Of a DNA stretch of 64,000 nucleotides, positions 45,905 to 55,299 are shown in pieces; within the stretch, counting starts at the first letter, position 1, and every line of letters starts with the position of its first letter. A program made the position numbers and the translations under genes. Below the pieces are notes generated by a model that was given only the letters and a program-made list of their open reading frames with translations, was not told the DNA's origin and did not search any database. This DNA is from Pseudoxanthomonas suwonensis (lineage in GTDB: Bacteria; Pseudomonadota; Gammaproteobacteria; Xanthomonadales; Xanthomonadaceae): contig NZ_CP011144.1 of assembly GCF_000972865.1 (NCBI RefSeq), positions 3,159,118-3,223,117 on the forward strand, given 5' to 3'.

Positions 45905-46423
45905 ATGTCCCAGACTTCCCGCCTTGCCCGTGCCGCCGCGGCCGTGCTGCTGGCCTCCACCGTGGTCGCGACGCTCGGCGGCTGTTCCTGGTTCCGCAAG
46001 GGCCCCAAGGGCGACTACGCGCTCGCGGTCGAGCAGCGCCCGCTGGAGGTGCCGCCCGACCTGACCCTGCCCGACGCCTCCGGCGCGATGGCGCTGCCGC
46101 CGGCCGGCGGGCAGCGCGCGTCGGCACCGGGCGCCGCGCCGGCGGCGTCGCCGAGCGGCTTCACCGTAGCGGGCAACCGGGACACGGTGTTCGCCCAGAT
46201 CGGCACCGCGCTGGAAGGCATCGAGGGCGTGACGATCGCCAGCCGCGCGCAGCTGCTGGGTACCTACGATGTCAACTACCAGGGCCTCGATTTCCTGGTG
46301 CGCGTGGTCGCGGTCGAGAACGGCGTGTACGTGTCGGCGGTCGATCCGCGCGGCGTGCCGGCCACCGCCGAGGCGCCGCGGCAGCTGATCGCCGCGCTGC
46401 AGGCCGCGTTGGCCAGGGGCTGA
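45905..46423 (+). CDS. bamC: Outer-membrane lipoprotein of the BamC/NlpB type (short)
   Basis: 172 aa. Lipoprotein signal with lipobox LGGC at residues 24-27 (MSQTSRLARAAAAVLLASTV). The mature start SWFRKGPKGDYALAVEQRPLEVPPDLTLP resembles the unstructured N-terminal lasso of BamC that binds BamD. Only one helix-grip-like domain follows (GNRDTVFAQIGTALEGIEGVTIASRAQLLGTYDVNYQG), where E. coli BamC (344 aa) has two. Its place after dapA supports the name (dapA-bamC). It should be part of or near the beta-barrel assembly machine. A terminator follows. Confidence 0.82.
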   Translation: MSQTSRLARAAAAVLLASTVVATLGGCSWFRKGPKGDYALAVEQRPLEVPPDLTLPDASGAMALPPAGGQRASAPGAAPAASPSGFTVAGNRDTVFAQIGTALEGIEGVTIASRAQLLGTYDVNYQGLDFLVRVVAVENGVYVSAVDPRGVPATAEAPRQLIAALQAALARG

Positions 46424-46444
46424 GGCCGGCGGACCACGACGGAG

Positions 46445-46468
46445 AAGGCGCCTACGGGCGCCTTTTTC
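46445..46468 (+). terminator. Rho-independent terminator of dapA-bamC
   Basis: Stem AAGGCGCC-TACG-GGCGCCTT with a following T run (46461-46468), 21 bases after the bamC stop. Confidence 0.9.
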
Positions 46469-46486
46469 TTCAAGACCAAAAAGCCC

Positions 46487-46542
46487 GCCAAAAAGGGGTC
46501 AGGTTCATTTTCCGGGGAAAATGAACCTGACCCCTTTTTGGC
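46487..46542. repeat. Perfect 27-bp inverted repeat between bamC and fdxA
   Basis: Arms at 46487-46513 and 46516-46542 (core AAAAAGGGGTCAGGTTCATT) are fully complementary, with a loop of two G. Such AGGGGTCAGGTTCATTTT hairpins are scattered in Xanthomonadaceae genomes. Here it sits between convergent genes and ends in a T run on either strand, so it can stop transcription from both sides. Confidence 0.88.
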
Positions 46543-46550
46543 GCCGCGGC

Positions 46551-46874
46551 TCAGCGCTCGAGCAGTGGCAGCTTGCCCGGCTTGCCGTCCCACTCGGCTG
46601 CGTCCGCCAGCGGTTCCTGGCGCACGGTGATCACCGGCCAGGCCTTGGACAGCTCGGCGTTGAGGGTGACGAAGCCCTCCTGCCCGGCGGGGACGTCGTC
46701 CTCCGGGTAGATCGCGTTGGCCGGGCATTCCGGTTCGCACAGGGTGCAGTCGATGCACTCGTCCGGGTCGATCACCAGGAAGTTGGGGCCCTCGTGGAAG
46801 CAGTCGACCGGGCACACCTCCACGCAGTCGGTGTACTTGCACTTGATGCAGTTTTCGGTGACGACGAAGGGCAT
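46551..46874 (-). CDS. fdxA: Seven-iron ferredoxin FdxA
   Basis: 107 aa electron-transfer protein with one [3Fe-4S] and one [4Fe-4S] cluster. Cluster ligands: [19 protein letters not shown] (first, C9 start) and [17 protein letters not shown] (second, C-x2-C-x2-C-x3-CP). The C-terminal helix [28 protein letters not shown] is the long extension of the Azotobacter FdI type. It is monocistronic and convergent with bamC. The electron partner is not known from the sequence. Confidence 0.96.
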   Translation of the reverse strand: MPFVVTENCIKCKYTDCVEVCPVDCFHEGPNFLVIDPDECIDCTLCEPECPANAIYPEDDVPAGQEGFVTLNAELSKAWPVITVRQEPLADAAEWDGKPGKLPLLER

Positions 46875-46951
46875 GGCGGACGGCCGTGAAGCGGAAAGAA
46901 CGGGCGCGACATTCTAGTCCAGCGGCCGCCCGCCGTCGCCCCGCGTGCGTG

Positions 46952-47851
46952 TCACGCCAGGCCGCGGGCTCTGGCCAGGCGATGCATGCCCGCCGCCGCC
47001 AGTTCTTCGGGATGGCGGTGGACGGCGATGCCGCGCGCCTGCAGCGCATGCGCGTAGCGTTCGACCAATGCTTCGTTTCCGACCAGGTGCACCGGCGCCG
47101 GCAAGCCGGCGAGCGCGGCCTGTAATTCGTGCCCGATCAGCACGCCGGAGAGGTAGGAGGCCAGCGCCGGCGGCGGGAAATGGCCGAACAGCGAGGCAGT
47201 GCGCACGCCGAACAGGTCGTGGAGCAGGCCGCTGGCCGGGTCGCGGCTGCATTCCAGGCCGGCATCGAAGGCCTCGGTATCCAGTCCCGGCTCGCCGTCG
47301 GGGATGCTGCGGCCGAGGATGCTGTGCGCGCGCAGCAGCCCGTACAGCTCGCCGGTCAGGGCGGTGGAGATGTGGACGATGGCGCCGTCCCGCACCCGCA
47401 CCCACTTGCTGTGCGTGCCGGGCAGGCACACGGTGTGCGTGCCGCGGCCGAGGGTATCCGGCAATCCGACGATCTGGGTTTCCTCGCCGCGCATCACGTC
47501 GCCGACCGGCGTGGTGTGGTCGGCCATCCCGGGCACGCACCACAACTGGCGCCGGACCAGTCCCGACGCTTCGCGCGAGGCGTCCAGGCGCAGCATGCCG
47601 GCGGCCAGCGCGGGGGCGTCGGCCGGGCAGCGCACGTAGGGCACCTCGATCCAGCCGCCGCGCGCGCCGACCATGCCGGCCATCACCACCAGCGGATCGT
47701 CCCAGCCGGCGATCAGTGCGCCGAGCACCTTGCCGAAGCGGCCGTGGCAGGCCAGTGCGCCCTCGTCGCTGCGGCGCCGCTCGAGCACGGCGCCGTCGGC
47801 ATCCAGCCAGTAGGCGCGCAGGCGGCTGCCGCCCCAGTCGACCGCGATCAC
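46952..47851 (-). CDS. dgoK: 2-dehydro-3-deoxygalactonokinase
   Basis: 299 aa sugar-acid kinase, making 2-dehydro-3-deoxy-6-phosphogalactonate. ASKHA fold: phosphate loop MIAVDWGGSRLRAYWLDADG at the N-terminus, GEETQIVG, CLPGTHSKWVRVRDGAI (ATP-site block of DgoK), and HLVGNEALVERYAHAL near the end. It is the last gene of the leftward dgoA-dgoD-lactonase-dgoK operon. It starts with GTG 47851, which overlaps the lactonase stop as GTGA, so expression is coupled. Confidence 0.92.
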   Translation of the reverse strand: MIAVDWGGSRLRAYWLDADGAVLERRRSDEGALACHGRFGKVLGALIAGWDDPLVVMAGMVGARGGWIEVPYVRCPADAPALAAGMLRLDASREASGLVRRQLWCVPGMADHTTPVGDVMRGEETQIVGLPDTLGRGTHTVCLPGTHSKWVRVRDGAIVHISTALTGELYGLLRAHSILGRSIPDGEPGLDTEAFDAGLECSRDPASGLLHDLFGVRTASLFGHFPPPALASYLSGVLIGHELQAALAGLPAPVHLVGNEALVERYAHALQARGIAVHRHPEELAAAGMHRLARARGLA

Positions 47852-48771
47852 GGCAGTACCACCCGCGCTTCGGGCAGGCCCAGGGCGCGGCCGAGCGGTG
47901 CCTCGAACAGGCTGCCCGATTCGGGCGCCTGCGCCCGCGACGCCGCGTCCATCCCTTGCGGCGAAGTGATCACGAACAGCGTGTCCAGGCCGGCGCCGCC
48001 GATGGCGCAGCACGACGGTTGCGGCACCGGCACCGGCACGATCCGGTCGACGCCGCCGTCCGGGCGGTAGCGGACCACGCGCGATCCGCCCCACTGCGCG
48101 TTCCACAGGCAACCTTCCGTGTCGATGGTGGAACCGTCCGCCGCCGCGCCGGGCAGGTCGACGCGGGCGAACTCGCGCGACGCACCGACCCGCGCCGCCC
48201 CCGGCTCGTAGTCGCAGCACAGGATCCTCGGCTGCAGGGAATCGCACCAGTACAGCGTGCGTCCGTCGGGCGAGAAGCAGATCGAGTTGGGGATGGCCGC
48301 GCGCGGCAGGTCGAGCATGCGCAGGCCGTGCCGGGCCGAGTACTGGTAGAACGCGCCGATCGCCGACTTGTCCTCGGACTCGTCCATCGTGCCGAACACG
48401 AAGTTGCCATGGCGGTCGGCGCGGCCGTCGTTGCTGCGGGTGCGCCCCTCGTGCGGCTCCACGTCGGCCAGGTGCACCAGTGCCAGGGGCGCGTCGCCGG
48501 CCGCCGCCGCGTCCAAATTGGCCCGGTATAGCGCCTTGGCCAGCACCAGCAGCAGTTCGCCGGAGCCGGCCAGGCCGATGCAGCCGGGACGGTCGGGCAG
48601 GGCCCAGCTGCGCGTGGCGCCGTCCGTGGGCACGTGCAGCCACAGCCGCGAACCGTCGATGTCGACCCACAGCAGCGCCTGGCGGCGCTCGCACCACAGC
48701 ACGCCTTCGCCGTGCGCGCAGTGCGAGGCGACGGTCAGGCGGGCGGGCGTCGATCCGGCGATGTCCATCAT
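47848..48771 (-). CDS. SMP-30/gluconolactonase-family lactonase (probable galactonolactonase)
   Basis: 307 aa six-bladed beta-propeller, metal-dependent lactonase. The metal ligands are Glu in HGEGVLWCERR, Asn in PNSICFSPDG and Asp in AADGSTIDTEGCLW; RTRSNDGRADRHGNFVFG is the substrate-side block. Set within dgo genes, it most likely opens D-galactono-1,4-lactone to galactonate, which is an inference from context since family members also open arabino- and gluconolactones. No signal peptide, so cytoplasmic. ATG 48771 follows the dgoD stop by 7 bases. Confidence 0.88.
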   Translation of the reverse strand: MMDIAGSTPARLTVASHCAHGEGVLWCERRQALLWVDIDGSRLWLHVPTDGATRSWALPDRPGCIGLAGSGELLLVLAKALYRANLDAAAAGDAPLALVHLADVEPHEGRTRSNDGRADRHGNFVFGTMDESEDKSAIGAFYQYSARHGLRMLDLPRAAIPNSICFSPDGRTLYWCDSLQPRILCCDYEPGAARVGASREFARVDLPGAAADGSTIDTEGCLWNAQWGGSRVVRYRPDGGVDRIVPVPVPQPSCCAIGGAGLDTLFVITSPQGMDAASRAQAPESGSLFEAPLGRALGLPEARVVLP

Positions 48772-48778
48772 CGCCGTT

Positions 48779-49927
48779 CTACCATTCGGCGACGCTGCCG
48801 TCCGCATGGCGCCAGACCGGGTTGCGCCAGTCGGGCGGGTCGGCGTGGGCCCGGCGCAGGCGCTCCTCGTCGATCTCCACGCCCAGCCCGGGGCGCGGCA
48901 GGGCGCGGATGTGGCCGTCCTCGCACGAGAAGTCGTCCCGGTTGAGGACGTAGTCGAGCAGGTCGGCGCCCTGGTTGTAGTGGATGCCGATGCTCTGCTC
49001 CTGCAGCATCGCGTTGTGCGCGACGAAGTCCACGTGCAGGCACGCGGCCAGCGCCACCGGGCCGAGCGGGCAGTGCGGTGCGAGTGCCACGTCGTAGGCT
49101 TCGGCCATCGCCGCGATCTTCACGCATTCGCTGATGCCGCCGGCATGCGACAGGTCCGGCTGCAGGATCGACAGCCCGCCGGCCTCCAGCACGCGCTTGA
49201 ACTCGAAGCGCGAATACATGCGCTCGCCGGCCGCCAGCGGGATCGCGCTGGCCGCGGCCAGGCGCGGGTAGTGTTCGGCCTGTTCCGGCAGCACCGGCTC
49301 CTCGACGAACAGCGGCCGGTACGGTTCCAGTTCGCGCAGCAGCACGCGCGCCATCGGCGCGCCGACGCGGCCATGGAAGTCGACTCCGAAGTCGATCGCG
49401 TCGCCGAACGCCTCGCGCACCGCGGCGACCCGGGTCAGCGCCGCGTCGACCGCGCGCGGGCTGTCGACCAGGCGCAGTTCCTCGGTGCCGTTGAACTTGA
49501 AGGTGTCGAAGCCGAGCGCGCGGTAGCCGCGGATCTGCTCGACCAGCTCGGCCGGGCGGTCGCCGCCGACCCAGCGGTAGGTCTTCATCTGCTCGCGGAC
49601 CAGGCCGCCGAGCAGCTGGTACACCGGCACGCCCAGCGCCTTGCCCTTGATGTCCCACAGCGCCTGGTCGATCCCGGCGATGGCGCTCATCAGCACCGGT
49701 CCGCCGCGGTAGAAGCCGCCGCGGTACAGGGTCTGCCACAGGTCGTTGATCCGCGCCGGATCCTTGCCGACCAGGTAGTCGCCGAGTTCGTGCACCGCCG
49801 CCTCGACCGTGCGGGCGCGGCCCTCGACCACCGGCTCGCCCCAGCCGGCGACGCCCTCGTCGGTGTCGACCTTGAGGAACAGCCAGCGCGGCGCGGCGTG
49901 GTAGGTGGTGAGGCGGCTGATCTTCAT
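48779..49927 (-). CDS. dgoD: D-galactonate dehydratase
   Basis: 382 aa, the same length as E. coli DgoD. Enolase-superfamily (mandelate-racemase subgroup) enzyme that turns D-galactonate to 2-dehydro-3-deoxygalactonate. Metal ligands: Asp in [10 protein letters not shown] (with the catalytic His), Glu in FVEEPVLPE and Glu in [13 protein letters not shown]. The second catalytic His is in LAPHCPLGP. The capping domain starts [26 protein letters not shown]. It lies 10 bases after the dgoA stop. Confidence 0.95.
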   Translation of the reverse strand: MKISRLTTYHAAPRWLFLKVDTDEGVAGWGEPVVEGRARTVEAAVHELGDYLVGKDPARINDLWQTLYRGGFYRGGPVLMSAIAGIDQALWDIKGKALGVPVYQLLGGLVREQMKTYRWVGGDRPAELVEQIRGYRALGFDTFKFNGTEELRLVDSPRAVDAALTRVAAVREAFGDAIDFGVDFHGRVGAPMARVLLRELEPYRPLFVEEPVLPEQAEHYPRLAAASAIPLAAGERMYSRFEFKRVLEAGGLSILQPDLSHAGGISECVKIAAMAEAYDVALAPHCPLGPVALAACLHVDFVAHNAMLQEQSIGIHYNQGADLLDYVLNRDDFSCEDGHIRALPRPGLGVEIDEERLRRAHADPPDWRNPVWRHADGSVAEW

Positions 49928-49937
49928 CGGCGGGCTT

Positions 49938-50585
49938 TCATCGGAGATGGCCGGAGTGGGCCAGGCGGAATTCGCGCGCGTGGGTGCGCGTGCGTTCGGC
50001 CGGCTGGCCGGGCCGGTAGAGCTCGCCGCCGATGCCGGCGCCGCTGCTGCCGGCGGCGAGGAAGTCGCCGAGGGTGTGCGGGGTGACGCCGCCGACCACG
50101 AACAGGGGCACCGTCGGCAGCACCGCGCGCAGCGCGCGCACGTGGCCGGGGCCGTAGGTCGAGGCCGGGAACAGCTTGAGCATGTGCGCGCCGGCGTCGA
50201 GCGCGGCGAAGGCCTCGCTGGCGGTGGCAAAACCGGCGACCACCTGCATGCCGGCCGCCACCGCATGGCGGATCAGCGCGGGATTGACGTTGGGGGTGAC
50301 GACGAAGCGCGCGCCCAGGTGCTGCAGGGTGTCGACCTCGGCCGGGCGCAGCACGGTGCCGCCGCCGATCCAGGCGTGGCCGCCGTGCTCGCGCACGGCG
50401 GTCGCAATGCTCTGGGCCCAGTCCGGCGAGTTCAGCGGGATCTCGATCGCGTCGTAGCCTTCCTCGACCAGCGCGTCGAGGTGTTCGCCGGTCTCGGCCG
50501 GGGTGATGCCGCGCAGGATCGCGATCAGCGGCAGGCGGAACGGGACCTGGGGCAGGCGGCCCCCGTGGGTGGCGGTGTCGTTCAT
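49938..50585 (-). CDS. dgoA: 2-dehydro-3-deoxy-6-phosphogalactonate aldolase
   Basis: 215 aa class I aldolase that cleaves KDPGal to pyruvate and glyceraldehyde-3-phosphate. Barrel motifs: [22 protein letters not shown], the Glu in [35 protein letters not shown], the Schiff-base lysine in [17 protein letters not shown], and [21 protein letters not shown] is closer to DgoA than to KDPG aldolase Eda. It is the first gene of the operon. ATG 50585 (MNDTATHGG) is chosen; ATG 50600 is also possible. Its leader would be about 190 nt from the predicted start. Confidence 0.92.
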   Translation of the reverse strand: MNDTATHGGRLPQVPFRLPLIAILRGITPAETGEHLDALVEEGYDAIEIPLNSPDWAQSIATAVREHGGHAWIGGGTVLRPAEVDTLQHLGARFVVTPNVNPALIRHAVAAGMQVVAGFATASEAFAALDAGAHMLKLFPASTYGPGHVRALRAVLPTVPLFVVGGVTPHTLGDFLAAGSSGAGIGGELYRPGQPAERTRTHAREFRLAHSGHLR

Positions 50586-50808
50586 GGCCAGTCTCGTCAT
50601 CGGGCGGCGGGCGGCAGGGCGGCGGTCCTGTGCCGGCCGGCCTGGCGGCGATGGCGGGCGGTCGCGTCCGCCGGGCGCGCGTTCATGCGCACCCCCGTGT
50701 ACTGGAGCATGCCTTGGGCCTCCCGGGCCGTTGATGCCCGCCATCGCACGGTGGACCGCGGATTTCGGGCGAATCGAGCGGCGCTAGCCTCGCCCGGCCA
50801 GTTATGTT

Positions 50809-50851
50809 GGGCAAATGAAATTTTCGCCGTAATCTATTCCCAGCCTGAATA
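50809..50851 (-). promoter_or_regulatory. LysR-type operator and dgo promoter (site 1)
   Basis: Palindrome TATTC-N7-GAATA at 50835-50851, 18 bases before the regulator ATG and 29 bases (centre to first base) from TTGCCC on the minus strand (50814-50809), the likely dgo -35. A recognisable -10 is lacking, as is usual for activator-dependent promoters. The start expected near 50779 puts the site at about -64, the usual position of a LysR recognition site. On the other side it overlaps the regulator gene's own leader, which would allow autorepression. Confidence 0.75.
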
Positions 50852-50868
50852 GTTCTCTGGGAGGGGAA

Positions 50869-51852
50869 ATGGGCAAGCCGACCGCCGCCACGCACTGGTT
50901 CAATCCGTCGCGGCTGAAGACGCGGCACCTGCTGCTGCTGATGCATCTGGAGGAACAGGGCTCGGTGCTGCGCGCCGCCGAGGCCGCGCGCATGACCCAG
51001 CCGGCGGCCTCCAAGCTGCTGGCCGAGATGGAAGGGTTGCTCGGGGTGTCGCTGTTCGACCGCCACGCCCGCGGGGTCGAACCGACCTGGTACGGGCAGG
51101 TGCTGATCCGCCGCGCCCGCACCGCGCTGCTGGAAATCGGCCGCGCCCAGGAGGAGATCGCGGCGCTGCGCGACGGCCGCATGGGCCAGGCCTCGATCGG
51201 GACGGTGGTCAATCCCGGCACCAACCTGGTGCCGCAGGCGGTGGCCGAGGTCAAGCGCGAACACCCGGACATCCTGGTGCGGATCGAGATGGACTACAGC
51301 CGGCCGCTGGTGGCCAAGCTGCTCGACGGCCAGCTGGACCTGGTGATCGGCCGGATCATGGACCCGCAGGGCGGGGTGGACCTGGAGTTCGAACCCCTGG
51401 CCGAGGAACCGCACTCGGTGATCGTCCGCAGCGGCCACCCGCTGGACGGCCGCGCCCGGGTCCGGCACGGGGAACTGGCGCCCTACGGCTGGATCCTGCC
51501 GCCTCCCGACAGTGTGCTGCGCTCGCGGCTGGAGACCATGTTCCTGGAGCACGGCCTGCTGGGCGCGCACAACACGATCGAGACCTCCTCGCTGCCGGTG
51601 ATGATCAACCTGCTCCGGGTCAGCGACCTGCTGACAGCGCTGCCGGTGGAATCCGTCGCGCCCTACGTGCAGGCCCAGCAGTTGTCGGTGCTGCCGCTGG
51701 AACTGGGGGTGGGGATGGAGTCGTTCGGGATCATCCGCCGCCGTGGGCACCTGCTGTCGCCTGCTGCCGAACGGGTGCTGGAGGCCTTGCGGGCCACTGC
51801 GCGGCGGCTCTACCCAGGGGCCGGCCTGCAGCAGGACCGTTCTATTCCATAA
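50869..51852 (+). CDS. gbpR: LysR-family regulator, GbpR-like (predicted galactose-locus regulator)
   Basis: 327 aa. Winged-helix at residues 15-75 (SRLKTRHLLLLMHLEEQGSVLRAAEAARMTQPAASKLLAEMEGLLGVSLFDRH). The C-terminal co-inducer domain has IGTVVNPGTNLVPQAVAEVK, LLDGQLDLVIGRIMD, PLAEEPHSVIVRSGHPL and SDLLTALPVESVAPYVQA. The variant recognition sequence and the C-terminal half resemble GbpR, the LysR regulator of a galactose-binding protein in Agrobacterium. It is divergent from the dgo operon, with the predicted operator between them. GGGAGGGG lies 6 bases before ATG. Confidence 0.88.
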   Translation: MGKPTAATHWFNPSRLKTRHLLLLMHLEEQGSVLRAAEAARMTQPAASKLLAEMEGLLGVSLFDRHARGVEPTWYGQVLIRRARTALLEIGRAQEEIAALRDGRMGQASIGTVVNPGTNLVPQAVAEVKREHPDILVRIEMDYSRPLVAKLLDGQLDLVIGRIMDPQGGVDLEFEPLAEEPHSVIVRSGHPLDGRARVRHGELAPYGWILPPPDSVLRSRLETMFLEHGLLGAHNTIETSSLPVMINLLRVSDLLTALPVESVAPYVQAQQLSVLPLELGVGMESFGIIRRRGHLLSPAAERVLEALRATARRLYPGAGLQQDRSIP

Positions 51853-51908
51853 CGGAATATTTGGGCTCCAATTTCCTTATTGGCAATCCGTGACCGGGCG
51901 TGCATAAG
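51843..51908 (+). promoter_or_regulatory. LysR-type operator and promoter of TonB receptor 1 (site 2)
   Basis: Operator TATTC-N7-GAATA (51843-51859; in full TATTCC-N5-GGAATA). Then TTGGCA (51880-51885), 17-base spacer, CATAAG (51903-51908). The start near 51915 places the operator centre at -64. The operator begins 9 bases before the regulator gene's stop codon region ends, right behind gbpR. Confidence 0.75.
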
Positions 51909-52055
51909 GTGCGTCCGGGGAGCTTCCAGTGACACAAGCCGCATTTCGCCCAGTTGCAGGGGCGAAATGACAGCGCTGGTCTTCCCGGCCGCCGGCGCTG
52001 CCGGCACACAACTCGAGAACATTCGATCCGTCAGTGTCCTGGGGAGGGAACAGTG

Positions 52056-55000
52056 ATGTCGAAGCACCCACGCGCCGCAACGGCCGCCAGCACGCGCCTG
52101 CCTGTCCGTCTAGTCCGTTCCACTCTCGCCCTGGGCATCGCGCTGGCGCTGCCGGCGGGGGCGCTCCACGCTCAGGAAGGCGCGCAGTCCGAGGCCGCCA
52201 ACACGGCGGAGAGCGCCGCCGAGGCGCAGGATTTCCAGACCGTCGAGGTCCGGGGCATCCGCGGCAGCCTGATGCGCGCGCAGGAGATCAAGCGCGACGC
52301 CGACCAGATCGTCGATTCGGTAACGGCGCAGGACATCGGCGCGCTGCCGGACCGCAGCGTCACCGAGACGCTCAAGCGCGTCAGCGGCGTGACCGTCACC
52401 AACTTCCTGGCGCGCGACGATCCCGACCACTTCTCGGCCGAGGGCAGCGGCGTGATGATCCGCGGCCTGACCCAGGTGCGCGGCGAGCTCAACGGCCGCG
52501 ACGTCTTCAGTGCCAACGGCGGCCGCGGGCTGAGCTTCGAGGAAGTGCCCTCCGAGCTGATGGCCGGCGTGGACGTGTACAAGAATCCCTCGGCCGACAT
52601 CATCGAGGGCGGCCTGGGCGGCACGGTCAACCTGCGCACGCGCATGCCGTTCGACGAGGCCGGCCGCAAGGTCGCCGCCAGCGTCGACTACAACTACGGC
52701 GACTTCGCCAAGCGCGGGAATCCGTCGGCCTCGTTCCTGTTCAGCGACCGCTGGCAGACCGCCAACGGCGGCGAGTTCGGCTTCCTGGCCAACCTCTCGT
52801 ACTCGGAACTGGCCACCCGCTCGGACGGCATCCAGGTCGAAGCCTTCCAGCGCCGCAACGACGCGGCGCTGCTGGAGGGCACGAACTTCGACTGGGTCTA
52901 TATCCCGGGCGGCGTCAACTGGCGCACCCTGGACTTCGAGCGCAAGCGCGAGGGCCTCGCGCTCGCCATGCAGTGGCGTCCCAACGACAACACCGAGGTC
53001 TACACCCAGTTCCTGCGCTCGAAGTACAACATGCAGTGGCGCGAGCACTCCATGACCTTCGGCGACCAGCTGCAGGGCGCCGACGGTGCCTGGCGCGACA
53101 ACGACATCCTGCCGGCGCCCGGCACCCGGTTCAGTTACGACGCCAACGGGGTGTTCCAGTCCGGCTATGCGACGCGCGCGCGGCAGGAAATCGACTGGGT
53201 GAACATCGACTGGGACAGCATCGACTGGAGCCAGCCCTGGGATCCCAGCATCACCGAACTGTGCTGCGGCCTGGAGCCCTACAGCCTCGCCTTCCGCACC
53301 ACCAACCGCCTGTCCAGGCAGGAGACGGTGACCAGCGACTGGTCGACCGGCTTCCGCCACTTCATCACCGACAACCTGGTCATGCGCGGCGACTTCCAGT
53401 ACGTGCAGTCGTCCAGCAAGCCGGTAGACTTCAGCGTCATCGTCAACACCTTCCTCAGCAACGTCTACCTGGACCTGACCGGCAGGTACCCGTCGCTGCA
53501 GCTGGCCGCCGAACGCGAGCAGTTGCAGGACCCGGCCTCGTACTCGTGGCTGGCGAACATGGACAACCTGCAGGACAACCGCGGCAAGCAATACAGCGGC
53601 CGGCTGGACTGGGAGTACACCTTCGACGACAGCAGCTGGCTGCGCTTCGCCCGCTTCGGCGTGCGCGCCACCTCGCGCGAGCAGATCAACAAGGACAGCG
53701 GCTGGGACAACTGGATGCCGGTCAGCGCGACCTGGGCCACGCTCGACCCGGGCGCTACCGGGCAGTTCGGTTCGTGGGACGGCGGCAACCAGCTGGCGTG
53801 GCTGAATGCGCACCTGCCCCAGTATTCCGGGCTGTATTCGATGGGCAACTTCTTCCGCGGCCAGGTCAACGTGCCGGGCAACCTGTGGTACCCGAACGAC
53901 GCGATCGTGGAACTGGAGAACGCGGGCGCCGCCTTCCCGCCGCTGTATGCCGCGCGCCTGGCCGCGGGCGGCCAGGGCTGGCTGCCGGCCGTGTTCAACC
54001 CGCAGGACACCAACAACCAGCAGGAACACACCCAGGCCGCGTACGGCGTGCTGTACTTCGAGAACGACAGCCTGCTCGGCGGCCGCGGCGTGGACGGCAA
54101 CGTCGGCGTGCGCATCGTCCAGACCAGCACCCAGAGCGACGGTTACGGCCAGCTGCCCAACCTGAGCGGCCAGCTCAGGCTCACCGAGGAGGTCCGCGAG
54201 AGGTTCGATGGCAGTTACTTCGGCATCGACAGTTCCGGCCGCTACACCGACGTGCTGCCCAGCCTGAACCTGCGCGTGCACCTCAACGAGCAGTTGCAGT
54301 GGCGCTTCGCGGCGTCCAAGGCCATCGCCCGGCCTGAGTTCCGGCAGATGACCTCGTGGCTGCCGCTCCGGGTCGGCGTGGACGAAAGCTGCCAGCCGCA
54401 ACAGAACGACGGTACTCCTTGTGGCTTCGAGTACCTGGAGGGCTTCGCCGGCACCGCCGGCAATCCGACCCTGCAGCCGATGCGCGCCAACCAGCTCGAC
54501 ACCGCGCTGGAGTGGTACTTCGGGCCGGCGGACATGCTCTACGCGACCGTGTTCTACAAGGACGTGAAGGGCTACTTCGTCTCCGAGACGCGGGACGAGG
54601 AGATCGACGGCATCCTCTGGGCGGTCACCCGTCCGCACAACCTGGACAGCGGCAAGATCCAGGGCTTCGAGGTGGGCTGGAACCAGTTCTTCGATTTCCT
54701 GCCCGGGATCGGCGTCCAGACCAACTACACCTTCGTGGACAGTTCGGGTGGGCGCAACATGAACCCCGATCCGAACGATCCGGATGCGCGCCGCCCGCAG
54801 GTCGACGACCTGCCGCTGGAAGGCCTGTCCAGGCGTTCCTACAACGTGGTGGGGATCTACGAGAAGGGGCCGTGGTCGCTGCGCCTGGCCTACAACTGGC
54901 GTTCGCGCTACCTGTTGACCGCCAGCGAGACCAACCTGCAACTGCCGATGTGGGCGGACGACTTCGGCCAGCTGGACGGTTCGTTCTTCTACAACATCAA

Positions 55001-55169
55001 CGACAACATCCAGATCGGCGTGCAGGCCAACAACCTCACCGATTCGATCACCAAGGTGCTGATGGGGCCGCGTCTGTACGACGACGGCTACCTGGACGAG
55101 ACGCTGTACACCCGTTCGTACTTCATGAACGACCGTCGCTACTCGGCCGTGCTGCGCGCGCGCTGGTAG
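52056..55169 (+). CDS. TonB-dependent receptor 1 of the sugar locus (TonB-Xanth-Caul type)
   Basis: 1037 aa, a size typical for carbohydrate transporters of Xanthomonas and Caulobacter. Signal peptide (LVRSTLALGIALALPAGALHA, cut before QEG), TonB box QTVEVRGIRGSL, plug with IKRDADQIVDSVTAQDIGALPDRSVTETLKRVSGVTV, HFSAEGSGVMIRGLTQVRGELNGRDVFS and GLGGTVNLRTRMPF. A large barrel ends YSAVLRARW. Expected to import oligosaccharides released by the GH74 enzyme, by context. Starts at ATG 52056 after CCTGGGGAGGGAACAGTG. It resembles receptor 2 in the plug; the two probably arose by duplication and then diverged in the barrel. Confidence 0.92.
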   Translation: MSKHPRAATAASTRLPVRLVRSTLALGIALALPAGALHAQEGAQSEAANTAESAAEAQDFQTVEVRGIRGSLMRAQEIKRDADQIVDSVTAQDIGALPDRSVTETLKRVSGVTVTNFLARDDPDHFSAEGSGVMIRGLTQVRGELNGRDVFSANGGRGLSFEEVPSELMAGVDVYKNPSADIIEGGLGGTVNLRTRMPFDEAGRKVAASVDYNYGDFAKRGNPSASFLFSDRWQTANGGEFGFLANLSYSELATRSDGIQVEAFQRRNDAALLEGTNFDWVYIPGGVNWRTLDFERKREGLALAMQWRPNDNTEVYTQFLRSKYNMQWREHSMTFGDQLQGADGAWRDNDILPAPGTRFSYDANGVFQSGYATRARQEIDWVNIDWDSIDWSQPWDPSITELCCGLEPYSLAFRTTNRLSRQETVTSDWSTGFRHFITDNLVMRGDFQYVQSSSKPVDFSVIVNTFLSNVYLDLTGRYPSLQLAAEREQLQDPASYSWLANMDNLQDNRGKQYSGRLDWEYTFDDSSWLRFARFGVRATSREQINKDSGWDNWMPVSATWATLDPGATGQFGSWDGGNQLAWLNAHLPQYSGLYSMGNFFRGQVNVPGNLWYPNDAIVELENAGAAFPPLYAARLAAGGQGWLPAVFNPQDTNNQQEHTQAAYGVLYFENDSLLGGRGVDGNVGVRIVQTSTQSDGYGQLPNLSGQLRLTEEVRERFDGSYFGIDSSGRYTDVLPSLNLRVHLNEQLQWRFAASKAIARPEFRQMTSWLPLRVGVDESCQPQQNDGTPCGFEYLEGFAGTAGNPTLQPMRANQLDTALEWYFGPADMLYATVFYKDVKGYFVSETRDEEIDGILWAVTRPHNLDSGKIQGFEVGWNQFFDFLPGIGVQTNYTFVDSSGGRNMNPDPNDPDARRPQVDDLPLEGLSRRSYNVVGIYEKGPWSLRLAYNWRSRYLLTASETNLQLPMWADDFGQLDGSFFYNINDNIQIGVQANNLTDSITKVLMGPRLYDDGYLDETLYTRSYFMNDRRYSAVLRARW

Positions 55170-55210
55170 TCGCGGCACGCTGTCCGATCTCCCAAGGTCC
55201 CCACCCATTG

Positions 55211-55243
55211 GCCCGCGCGGGCAACCGCGCGGGCTTTTTCTTG
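55211..55243 (+). terminator. Rho-independent terminator of TonB receptor 1
   Basis: Stem GCCCGCGCGG-GCAA-CCGCGCGGGC (55211-55234) then TTTTTCTT. Confidence 0.93.
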
Positions 55244-55299
55244 GGTTCTTGGTCCGTTCGAGGGGAGGGGGCGAGATGGCTGAGGCAGCTGCAGCTGCA

